Source: Betaproteobacteria bacterium (GTDB lineage Bacteria; Pseudomonadota; Gammaproteobacteria; Burkholderiales; SG8-41). From it: a DNA stretch of 39,279 nucleotides. A model generated the notes under the pieces. That model ran no database searches, had not been told where the DNA came from, and saw only the letters and a list, made by a program, of their open reading frames with translations. The position numbers and the translations under genes were made by a program. Location of the stretch: positions 1 through 39,279 of the forward strand of contig JAQGMV010000194.1 in the NCBI GenBank assembly GCA_028292225.1, in the 5' to 3' direction. Below are positions 32,969-39,279 of the stretch, piece by piece. Positions within the stretch are counted from its first letter, which is position 1. Each line of letters opens with the position of its first letter.

Positions 32969-33730
32969 ATGTACGGATGGCGTGGACGTATCGGACTGCT
33001 CGTACCCTCGATCAATACGACGATGGAACCCGAATTCTGGCGAATCGCGCCGGAAGGTGTTTCCGTCCACAGCGCGCGGATCGCAGGCGGACGCCACGGC
33101 ACGCCCGACGAGCTGCGCAGCATGGAGAACGCGAGCAAAAAGGCGGCTGAAGATGTCGCGATGGTCGAGCCCGACGTCGTCGTATACGGCTGCACCAGCG
33201 GGAGCTTCTTCGAAGGCCCCGAATGGAACCGGAAGATCTGTGAGCAGCTCACCGCGATCACCAGGGCGCCGACCGTCACGACCGCAGGCGCAATGGCCGC
33301 GTGTCTGCTGGCCGGCGGCCATAAAAAAGTCGATGTGGTGACGCCGTATGTCGAGCTCACCAACGAGCGCCTGAAACAGTTCCTCAAAGCGCACGGCGTC
33401 GACGTGGTCAAGCTCGGCACTTTCGACATGCTCGACATGTTCGACCACGCGAAGATCCTGCCCGAAGAGATTTACCGCAAGGTGAAGGAGATCACGACGC
33501 CCGATGCGGATGCGGTCTTCATCGCGTGCACCCAGCTGCGGTCGCTGGAGGTGGTCGACATGCTCGAGCGCGATCTGGGAAAACCGGTGTACACCGCAGT
33601 GCAGGCGTCGGCCTGGCAGGCGTATGAAGCGATGGGCGTCGACCCGAAGATCACGAATTGCGGAAGCCTGCTGCGGCGGCTCTCCGAGCCGGGTGCTGCG
33701 AAAGCGGCGCCGATGCGGCGCTCCGCGTAA
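32969..33730 (+). CDS. Maleate cis-trans isomerase-like protein
   Basis: 253 residues, paralogous to the preceding protein (GRIGLLVPSINTTMEPEFWR). Both family cysteines are present: Cys75 in VVYGCTSGSFFEG and Cys187 in FIACTQLRSLEV, as in maleate isomerase, with the tyrosine strand VTPYVELTNERL between. It would isomerise a maleate-like (cis-enediacid) product or racemise a related acid. An AGGAGG ribosome site precedes ATG 32969. It follows the decarboxylase-like gene by 18 bases and precedes a flavoprotein by three, so the three are one operon. Confidence 0.85.
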   Translation: MYGWRGRIGLLVPSINTTMEPEFWRIAPEGVSVHSARIAGGRHGTPDELRSMENASKKAAEDVAMVEPDVVVYGCTSGSFFEGPEWNRKICEQLTAITRAPTVTTAGAMAACLLAGGHKKVDVVTPYVELTNERLKQFLKAHGVDVVKLGTFDMLDMFDHAKILPEEIYRKVKEITTPDADAVFIACTQLRSLEVVDMLERDLGKPVYTAVQASAWQAYEAMGVDPKITNCGSLLRRLSEPGAAKAAPMRRSA

Positions 33731-33733
33731 GCG

Positions 33734-35257
33734 TTGTCCGGGCAGCTACAGATCACCGAAGCTGACGTCGTCGTCGTCGGCGGCGGCGGTTCAGGACTTG
33801 CGGCCGCGTCGGAGGCGGCGCGGCTCGGCAGGAGCGTCATCCTGCTCGAGAAAAACCCGCGCACCGGCGGCACGACCTCGTGGTCGGTCGGCTCGGTGAC
33901 CGCGACCAACACGCCGCACCAGAAGCGCGCGGGAATCCAGGACAGCCCGCAGGCGCATTTCGAGGACCTCGCCGCGCATGCGGGCGCGCTCGCGCCGCGC
34001 GACAACCTCGCGCTGCGACGCATCCTCGTCGACAACACGACCGACATGCTCGAATGGCTCATGCGGCTCGGTGTCGTCTTCGTCGGACCGATGCCCGAGC
34101 CGCCGCATCGCTATCCTCGCATGCACAACGTGGTGCCGAACTCGAAGTCATTCGCCTACCACCTCACGCGCCACTGCCGCGACCTCGGGGTCGACATCCG
34201 TGTCGACACGTCGATCGAGCGCCTGATCGAAGAGAACGGCCGCGTCACATCGGTCGAAGCGAAGGACGCTCACGGCGCGCGAGAAATCTTCCGCGCACGC
34301 GGCGCCGTGGTTCTCGCCGCCGGCGATTACAGCGGCGGCAGCGACATCAAGGCGCAGGTCGCGAGCCCCGACGTCGTCGACGTCGAAGCGGTCAACGCGA
34401 CGAGCACCGGCGACGGACATCGCATGGCGCAGGCGCTGGGCGCGACCATCGTCAACGGCGACATCGTGCGCGGACCGATCATGCGGTTCATACCGCCTGC
34501 ACAATCGAACCTGATCCAGAAGCTTCCGCCGTTGAAAACGGTGGCTCGTTTAATCGCGTGGGCGATGAACGCGATGCCGCAATGGCTGCTGCGGCCTTTC
34601 CTGATGAGCTTTCTGACCACTGCCCTCGGCCCGTCGGCCGACCTGTTCAGGGAAGGCGCGATTCTCGTGAACGATCGCGGCGAGCGCTTCACCGACGAGC
34701 TCGGCAAACCGGCCTACGACGTCGCAAAACAGCCCGACCGCCTCGCGTACATCGTTTTCGACGACGCCATCGCAGAGAAATTCGAGGCGTGGCCGTACTT
34801 CGTGTCGACCGCGCCCGGCGTGGCTTACGCGTATCTCAAGGACTACCGGCGCAACCGCCGCGACATCTATCACCAGGCGGACACGATCCCGGGGCTCGCG
34901 GCGTCGATGCGGGTCCCGGCGGACCGGCTCGTGACTATGCTCAACCGTTACAACGGCGGCGAGCGCTTTGATCGCCCGGCGCTTTCGCGCAAGCCCTATT
35001 ACGCGCTGGGGCCGGTGAAGAGCTACGTCGTCTTCACCGACGGTGGCCTGAAAGTGAGCGAGCGGCTCGAAGTGCTGCGCGCCGACGGTTCAGTCATCCC
35101 GGGCCTTTATGCGGCCGGCTCGACCGGCCAGGGCGGGCTGCTGCTCGAAGGACACGGACACCATCTGGGATGGGCATTCATCTCGGGGCGCATCGCCGGC
35201 CGTCACGCGGCTTTCGAAGTGCCTCTAAAAAAACGCAGTGATGCGGCGACCCATTAA
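33734..35257 (+). CDS. FAD-dependent oxidoreductase, fumarate reductase/ketosteroid dehydrogenase type
   Basis: 507 residues from TTG 33734, three bases after the isomerase stop. The FAD-binding beta-alpha-beta is ADVVVVGGGGSGLAAASEAA, then LLEKNPRTGGTTSWSVGS. The capping domain is in the middle, and the C-terminal FAD segment is IPGLYAAGSTGQGGLLLEGH followed by HHLGWAFISGRIAG. Proteins of this group desaturate 3-ketosteroids or reduce enoates/fumarates. The context (cyclic-acid enzymes, maleate isomerase) suits either dehydrogenation of a cyclic ketone or reduction of a fumarate-like acid; sequence does not decide. Confidence 0.88.
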   Translation: MSGQLQITEADVVVVGGGGSGLAAASEAARLGRSVILLEKNPRTGGTTSWSVGSVTATNTPHQKRAGIQDSPQAHFEDLAAHAGALAPRDNLALRRILVDNTTDMLEWLMRLGVVFVGPMPEPPHRYPRMHNVVPNSKSFAYHLTRHCRDLGVDIRVDTSIERLIEENGRVTSVEAKDAHGAREIFRARGAVVLAAGDYSGGSDIKAQVASPDVVDVEAVNATSTGDGHRMAQALGATIVNGDIVRGPIMRFIPPAQSNLIQKLPPLKTVARLIAWAMNAMPQWLLRPFLMSFLTTALGPSADLFREGAILVNDRGERFTDELGKPAYDVAKQPDRLAYIVFDDAIAEKFEAWPYFVSTAPGVAYAYLKDYRRNRRDIYHQADTIPGLAASMRVPADRLVTMLNRYNGGERFDRPALSRKPYYALGPVKSYVVFTDGGLKVSERLEVLRADGSVIPGLYAAGSTGQGGLLLEGHGHHLGWAFISGRIAGRHAAFEVPLKKRSDAATH

Positions 35258-35279
35258 CGCGAGTGCGCGCAGGCGATGG

Positions 35280-35332
35280 CGCCGCTCTTCGACCGGAGGA
35301 GCGGGGTATTCGACGCAGGGCGAAGAGCGGCG
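35280..35332. repeat. 12-bp perfect inverted repeat
   Basis: CGCCGCTCTTCG (35280-35291) and CGAAGAGCGGCG (35321-35332) with a 29-base loop, in the 144-base gap after the flavoprotein. No T-run follows. It could stabilise the 3' end of the upstream message. Confidence 0.65.
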
Positions 35333-35401
35333 ACCAGGTCGCCGCTTAGCGCAGTCGTCGCACTCAAAACTCGCAGTCGATAGAACAAGAGAGCATCTGC
35401 A

Positions 35402-35914
35402 ATGATTTTCATGAGTCAAAGCGGCATCACCGACCACACCCGCGAAAGCGACTGGGACCGCTGGTATGACGAGCACCTGCGTATCATGGCGAGCGTTCCG
35501 GGAATCAGCTCGGCGCAGCGCTTCAAGTGCGCCGATTCGAGCCATCCGCCGTCGCTCGCGATGTACAGCGTCGCGTCCGCGTCGGTGTTCGAGGATGCCT
35601 GCTATCTCAAGGTCCGCGGCATGGGTGAGTGGCTGCCGCTGATCGATCGCGCACACTACAAACGCAACCTTTTCGACGGTGCGCAGCGCGCGCCGGAGGT
35701 GCGCGACGGCGAGCTCCTGCTCATCGCCGACCGCGACAAGCCGGAGATCGGGCGCGCTGGAATCGAGTGGAAGTGGCTCGAGTGCGTCGGAATCGATCGC
35801 AGCACCCCGCACCGCGGGATTGCGGTCGTGCCGCCACGGGTGGCCGACAGGGCGCGGCGGCATGCGGGCATCGCGGTATACGTCCCCGCGACGCCGTGCC
35901 ATAAGCCGCATTAA
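35402..35914 (+). CDS. EthD-like/dimeric alpha-beta barrel protein
   Basis: 170 residues. The first half carries DWDRWYDEHLRIMASVPGIS followed by SAQRFKC, the typical ferredoxin-like EthD/antibiotic-monooxygenase-type pattern (acidic residue, W-Y-x-x-H, VPG). The rest, RDGELLLIADRDKP and AGIEWKWLECVGID, fits a second half-fold without the motif. ATG 35402 or 35411 may be used. Function is unknown; similar proteins assist oxidation or isomerisation of cyclic compounds. Related in motif to the tandem protein at 38071. Confidence 0.75.
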   Translation: MIFMSQSGITDHTRESDWDRWYDEHLRIMASVPGISSAQRFKCADSSHPPSLAMYSVASASVFEDACYLKVRGMGEWLPLIDRAHYKRNLFDGAQRAPEVRDGELLLIADRDKPEIGRAGIEWKWLECVGIDRSTPHRGIAVVPPRVADRARRHAGIAVYVPATPCHKPH

Positions 35915-35920
35915 CCCCGG

Positions 35921-36973
35921 ATGGCCGCGCGTCACGCGCTCGTGGCCGGTGCGACAGGAATCGTCGGGACACGTGTCGTCGAGCGGTTCGCCGAAGACGG
36001 GTGGCGGGTGACCGGCCTGTGCCGGCGGCCGCCGGCCGACCCGCAGGGGCGCGTATATGTCGGCGTCGATTTGACAGACGCCGCCGACTGCATCTCGAAG
36101 CTCGCACCGATGAGCGACGTGACGCACATCGTTTACGCCGCGCGCTACGACCATCCGGAAGGCGAATCCGAGGCGGTCGGCACCAATGCTTCGATGCTGC
36201 GCAATCTCATCGACGCGGTGGAGCCTGCCTCGAGAGCGCTCGAGCACGTCCATCTCGTACACGGGACCAAATACTACGGGCACATGCTCGGCCCGCTCGC
36301 AGTGCCGCTGACCGAAGAGAGCCCGCGCGCACGCGTTGCGAACTTCTACTTCGAGCACGAAGACTGGATCCGCGGCCGCCGGCGCGGGAAACGATGGACC
36401 TTCAGCACTTCACGGCCGCACACTTTCTGCGATGACTACGCCGATGAGCCGCGCAGCGTCGCGCTGCTGATCGCCGTGTACGCGTCCATCGCACGGGCGT
36501 GTGACGAGCCGCTCGCCTTTCCCGGAAGCGACAAAAGCTTTCACGCGCGCACCCAGTTCACGCACGTGCCTCTGCTTGCGAAGGCGATACGCTGGATGTC
36601 CACCGAGCCGTGCGCCGCTGACGAGTCATACAACGTCACGAATGGCGACAGCCCGAGCTGGTCGGCACTGTGGCCGCGCTTTGCAGACTATTTCGGCGTC
36701 GAGGCGGGTGGGCCTGGGGCATTCCGGCTGGCAGACTACGTGGCGGACAAGGAGAGCGTGTGGCAGGCGCTCGTGCGCCGCTGCGATTTGCAGCGTATAG
36801 CGCTCAGCGAGCGAGTGCTCTGGCCTTACGCCGATTACGTCTTCAAACCGGAATGGGATATCGTTTCCGATACGTCCAAAGCGCGCCGCGGCGGGTTCAC
36901 GCCCCGGATCGACAGCGCTGAAATGTTTCTCGCATCATTCGACCGCTTTCGCGAAAACGGCATCACTCCCTGA
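35921..36973 (+). CDS. PRISE-like NAD(P)-dependent reductase (extended SDR)
   Basis: 350 residues. Rossmann motif LVAGATGIVGTRVVERF, then HIVYAARYDHP, and the PRISE-type signatures HGTKYYGHMLGP and NFYFEHEDWI, followed by FSTSRPHTFCDD. PRISE enzymes (progesterone 5-beta-reductase, iridoid synthase) reduce the double bond of cyclic or linear enones with NADPH, using a Lys in the K-x-Y-x-G motif and a Tyr in the NFYY motif. The Lys is present; the second Tyr of NFYY is Phe here. Six bases after the EthD-like gene. Reduction of an enone intermediate is the favoured role. Confidence 0.82.
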   Translation: MAARHALVAGATGIVGTRVVERFAEDGWRVTGLCRRPPADPQGRVYVGVDLTDAADCISKLAPMSDVTHIVYAARYDHPEGESEAVGTNASMLRNLIDAVEPASRALEHVHLVHGTKYYGHMLGPLAVPLTEESPRARVANFYFEHEDWIRGRRRGKRWTFSTSRPHTFCDDYADEPRSVALLIAVYASIARACDEPLAFPGSDKSFHARTQFTHVPLLAKAIRWMSTEPCAADESYNVTNGDSPSWSALWPRFADYFGVEAGGPGAFRLADYVADKESVWQALVRRCDLQRIALSERVLWPYADYVFKPEWDIVSDTSKARRGGFTPRIDSAEMFLASFDRFRENGITP

Positions 36974-36983
36974 GGAGATGACA

Positions 36984-37952
36984 ATGAGCAGGTGGGTTCG
37001 TCTTGCGGCGATAGCCGCGCTGTCTACGCCGGTCGCGGGCGTCGCGTGGTGCCAGTCCTACCCCGTAAAGCCTGTGCGGTGGATCGTGCCGTGGCCGCCG
37101 GGCGGAGGCGCCGACACCCTGACGCGCATCGTCAGTCCGAAGCTCTCCGAGGCCCTCGGTCAGCAGATCATCGTCGACAATCGCGGCGGTGCGGCGGGCA
37201 ACATCGGCGCCGAGCTCGCGGCGAAATCGCCGCCTGACGGTTACACGATCGCTTTCGCTTACTCGGGCACGCATTCGATCAATCCGAGCATCTACAGCAG
37301 GATGGCTTTTCGCGAGAGCGATTTCACTCCGGTGATCTGGCTCTCGTCGGTGCCGCAGGTCGTCGTCGTCCATCCCTCGCTCCCGGTGAAGAACATCAAG
37401 GACCTGATCGCGCTGGACAAGGCGAAGCCGGGGCAGCTTTCGTACGGATCGAGCGGGAGCGGCGCGATCAACCATCTGACGGGCGAGCTTTTCAACAGCA
37501 TGACCGGGACAAAGCTCGTCCACGTGCCTTACAAAGGCGGCGGGCCCGCCGCCGTTGCGCTGCTCTCGGGCGAGATCGGAATGATTTTCGGAGAGCCCGC
37601 TTCGATCGCGCAGCAGGTCAAAGCCGGCAGGCTGAGGGCGGTGGCGGTCACGAGCGCGAAGCGCTCACTGTTTCTGCCCGATCTGCCCACCGTCGCCGAA
37701 TCGGGCGTTCCCGGTTATGAAGTGACTTCGTGGAACGGCGTGCTGGCCCCGGCAGGCACCCCGGCGGAGATCGTGAGGCGACTGAATTCGGACCTCAACA
37801 GGATCATCGCTGCGCCGGACATGACGAAGCGGATGATCGAGTTCGGCTTCGAGCCCGTCGGCGGTCCGCCTGAGAGGTTCGGCGAATTCATCCGCGCCGA
37901 AACGGCGAAATGGGCGCCGGTCGTGAAGAAAGCCGGGGTGAAGGTCGATTGA
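36984..37952 (+). CDS. Bug/TctC-family periplasmic solute-binding protein
   Basis: 322 residues from ATG 36984. An in-frame ATG at 36978 touches the GAGGAG ribosome site, so the second is preferred. A Sec signal peptide (MSRWVRLAAIAALSTPVAG) ends near AWC-QSYP. The mature protein shows the family start YPVKPVRWIVPWPPGGGADT, then IIVDNRGGAAGNIGAE, YKGGGPAAVALLSGEIGMIF and a normal C-terminus. Such receptors bind carboxylates for tripartite tricarboxylate transporters; no TctA/TctB gene is in the window. It may deliver the acid that this cluster degrades. Confidence 0.96.
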   Translation: MSRWVRLAAIAALSTPVAGVAWCQSYPVKPVRWIVPWPPGGGADTLTRIVSPKLSEALGQQIIVDNRGGAAGNIGAELAAKSPPDGYTIAFAYSGTHSINPSIYSRMAFRESDFTPVIWLSSVPQVVVVHPSLPVKNIKDLIALDKAKPGQLSYGSSGSGAINHLTGELFNSMTGTKLVHVPYKGGGPAAVALLSGEIGMIFGEPASIAQQVKAGRLRAVAVTSAKRSLFLPDLPTVAESGVPGYEVTSWNGVLAPAGTPAEIVRRLNSDLNRIIAAPDMTKRMIEFGFEPVGGPPERFGEFIRAETAKWAPVVKKAGVKVD

Positions 37953-37960
37953 TCGAGGCG

Positions 37961-38059
37961 CGTGAACGGTGAACGGTAAGCCGTTCCTCCCGAGCGGGCG
38001 CGGGGCGATAGCGGGCCCATGAGGCGTCGCGGTTCAACGTTTACCGCTGACCGTTTACG
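37961..38059. repeat. Heptad-based inverted repeat element, copy 4
   Basis: Left units CGTGAAC, GGTGAAC, GGTAAGC (37961-37981); right units GTTCAAC, GTTTACC, GCTGACC, GTTTACG (38032-38059), immediately followed by the AAGGAAG ribosome site for ATG 38071. The right arm closely matches copy 1, including the final GTTTACG. Confidence 0.78.
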
Positions 38060-38070
38060 AAGGAAGCCGG

Positions 38071-38721
38071 ATGTCATCGAACCCCATGGGATTGCTCGTC
38101 GCCGGATTCGATTCCGCCCCGGTGAACCCGGACGAGTTCAACGACTGGTACGACACCGAGCACGTGCCTGAGCGCAGGCGAGTGCCCGGCTTCGTCAATT
38201 GCGAGCGCTGGGTCGGCGCGGAGAATCCCGGGCTCTCGATCGCGACTTACGATCTCGAGTCGCTCGACGTGCTGAAGACCGGCGCGTATCGCGCGATCGC
38301 CGGCGAGAACCTCTCACCATGGTCAAAACGCGTGATCGGCAAAGCGAAGCGCCTCTGCCGTTTCGAAGCGGTGCAGATGCCGCCCGGTGACGTCGTTGCA
38401 CCGGCACAAGCCGGCGGATTGCTGCTCTTCGCGATGAACGTCGCGCCGCAAGCCGAATCCGACTTCAACGCGTGGTACGACGAAGAACACATCCCCCGGC
38501 TGGCGGCCGTAACGGGCTGCCTGTCGGCGCGCCGCTTCACGATCGTCGATGCGGTGAGCGATGGCAGGCATCGATACCTCGCCCTGTACCACCTCAGCTC
38601 ACCCGAGGTGTGCGCGTCGAAAGCGTGGGAAGAAGCGGCGGTAACGCCGTGGACCCGGAAGGTCAGGCCGTTTACGCGCGACCGGATGAGAATCCCGCTG
38701 CGCCGGTACGAGCGCGAATAA
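38071..38721 (+). CDS. Tandem EthD-like (dimeric alpha-beta barrel) protein
   Basis: 216 residues made of two related halves: EFNDWYDTEHVPERRRVPGF and DFNAWYDEEHIPRLAAVTGC. Each half matches the motif of the 170-residue protein at 35402, so this is an internal duplication forming a whole barrel in one chain. No cofactor site is visible. It may be an isomerase, cyclase or accessory protein of the pathway. It ends five bases from the convergent SDR gene. Confidence 0.8.
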   Translation: MSSNPMGLLVAGFDSAPVNPDEFNDWYDTEHVPERRRVPGFVNCERWVGAENPGLSIATYDLESLDVLKTGAYRAIAGENLSPWSKRVIGKAKRLCRFEAVQMPPGDVVAPAQAGGLLLFAMNVAPQAESDFNAWYDEEHIPRLAAVTGCLSARRFTIVDAVSDGRHRYLALYHLSSPEVCASKAWEEAAVTPWTRKVRPFTRDRMRIPLRRYERE

Positions 38722-38726
38722 CCTGT

Positions 38727-39279
38727 TTACTTCCTCGCCGAAGCTCCGCCGTCTACCGTGATCACGGTTCCAGTCGTGTAAGACGACAGGTCCGAGCACA
38801 GGAACACGATCATGTTCGCGACTTCGTTGACCGTCGCGAGGCGGCCGAATGGAAAACCCCTGGTCAGCTCGCGCCAGTGGTCCGCATTGCCGAGCTCTTT
38901 CTCCGCGCGCGCGCGCCAGCGTACGACCTGGCGGTCGGTTTCCGTGGCGCCCGGGTTCACCCCTACGACGCGCACGCCCGAATCGGCGCTCTCGGCCCCG
39001 ACCGCGCGAGTGAGCGCGATCAGGCTCGCATTGCCCATGCTGCCGGCGATGTAGTTCGCGACCGGACGCTCACCCGCGGTGCCGATCACGTTCACGATCA
39101 CGCCGCGGCGGCGCTCGCACATGACCGGGTAGATCTCGCGGATCAGGTTGATGAAACCGAAAACCTTGAGGTCCCACGCGGTGCGCCAGGTCTGCTCGTC
39201 GAGCCCGGTGACCGTCCCCTGCGGGATCGCGCCCGCGTTGTTGACGAGGATGTCCACGTCGAAGCACGCTTTCGCGAGC
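38727..39279 (-). CDS. Short-chain dehydrogenase/reductase, N-terminus beyond the window
   Basis: Partial: the frame is open to the right edge and the visible protein starts inside the fold (ACFDVDILVNNAGAIPQGTV); the internal GTG at 39255-39257 is not a true start. Motifs: NNAG, a strand with VIVNVIGTAGERPVANYI (a Thr/Gly strand where the catalytic Ser is usual), Y-x-x-x-x in YIAGSMGNASLIALTRAV instead of the canonical YxxxK, and a normal end (TTGTVITVDGGASARK). The missing Lys (YIAGS) makes normal SDR catalysis doubtful, although the gene appears intact here. Confidence 0.88.
   Translation of the reverse strand, partial: LAKACFDVDILVNNAGAIPQGTVTGLDEQTWRTAWDLKVFGFINLIREIYPVMCERRRGVIVNVIGTAGERPVANYIAGSMGNASLIALTRAVGAESADSGVRVVGVNPGATETDRQVVRWRARAEKELGNADHWRELTRGFPFGRLATVNEVANMIVFLCSDLSSYTTGTVITVDGGASARK

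Noticed and set aside
25205-38060. Intergenic repeats as a CRISPR array
   Set aside because: The repeats are inverted pairs at separate gene junctions, without regular spacers or cas genes.

Overview
The window looks like a chromosome segment of a high-GC betaproteobacterium, probably Burkholderiales-like and possibly from an uncultured lineage. The reasons are a Bug/TctC-type periplasmic binding protein, many CaiB/BaiF CoA transferases, crotonases and acyl-CoA enzymes with close spacing, and the strong G/C bias at third codon positions. No organism can be named from the sequence alone. No tRNA, rRNA, CRISPR array or intact insertion sequence was seen. Bases 1-158 hold nothing I can support.

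Left part (about 1-16,900): an accessory-looking region of signalling genes, small orphan genes and broken genes. It starts with a Fic-family gene interrupted by an in-frame TGA and lacking its C-terminal domain. A membrane diguanylate cyclase (HAMP-GAF-GGDEF) and a CHASE3-like/PAS/GGDEF/EAL protein follow, then a thioredoxin-fold fragment and several small proteins. A convincing GEMM-I cyclic-di-GMP riboswitch sits on the minus strand ahead of a 63-residue HTH-like protein. Further on are a DUF1614-like membrane protein, a secreted repeat protein, a minus-strand group (2-TM protein, LamG-domain protein, GT10-like glycosyltransferase), an outer-membrane beta-barrel whose signal peptide is split by a frameshift, a third GGDEF/EAL protein overlapped by a small exported-protein ORF, and a frameshifted MscS channel gene. 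Three c-di-GMP enzymes plus a c-di-GMP riboswitch make second-messenger signalling the theme here.

Middle (about 17,100-20,460): two housekeeping genes, prfC (release factor 3) and a RecQ-family helicase that has a Tudor/SH3-like tail in place of an HRDC domain.

Right part (about 20,500-39,279): a nearly continuous plus-strand catabolic cluster. It holds two quinone-oxidoreductase-type MDR enzymes, two class III CoA transferases, a MenB/BadI-like crotonase, a cyclohexanecarboxylate-CoA-ligase-like AMP ligase, an enoyl-CoA hydratase, an SDR, an acyl-CoA dehydrogenase, a 3-hydroxyacyl-CoA dehydrogenase and a shortened paralogue. A near-consensus sigma-70 promoter then opens a second block: an arylmalonate-decarboxylase/maleate-isomerase pair, a KSTD/fumarate-reductase-type flavoprotein, a PRISE-like reductase, a Bug-type solute receptor and two ferredoxin-fold (EthD-like) proteins. 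A convergent, edge-truncated SDR closes the window. The set suggests uptake, CoA activation, ring reduction/hydrolysis and beta-oxidation of an alicyclic or cyclic-enone acid, but the substrate is not determined.

The gaps of about 60 nt or more inside this cluster nearly all carry inverted or palindromic repeats from several families. One is a heptad-based element (GTTTACC-type units) whose right arm abuts the Shine-Dalgarno of the next gene in four places. The most novel-looking items are this repeat system, the riboswitch-linked HTH protein and the cyclic-acid degradation cluster.
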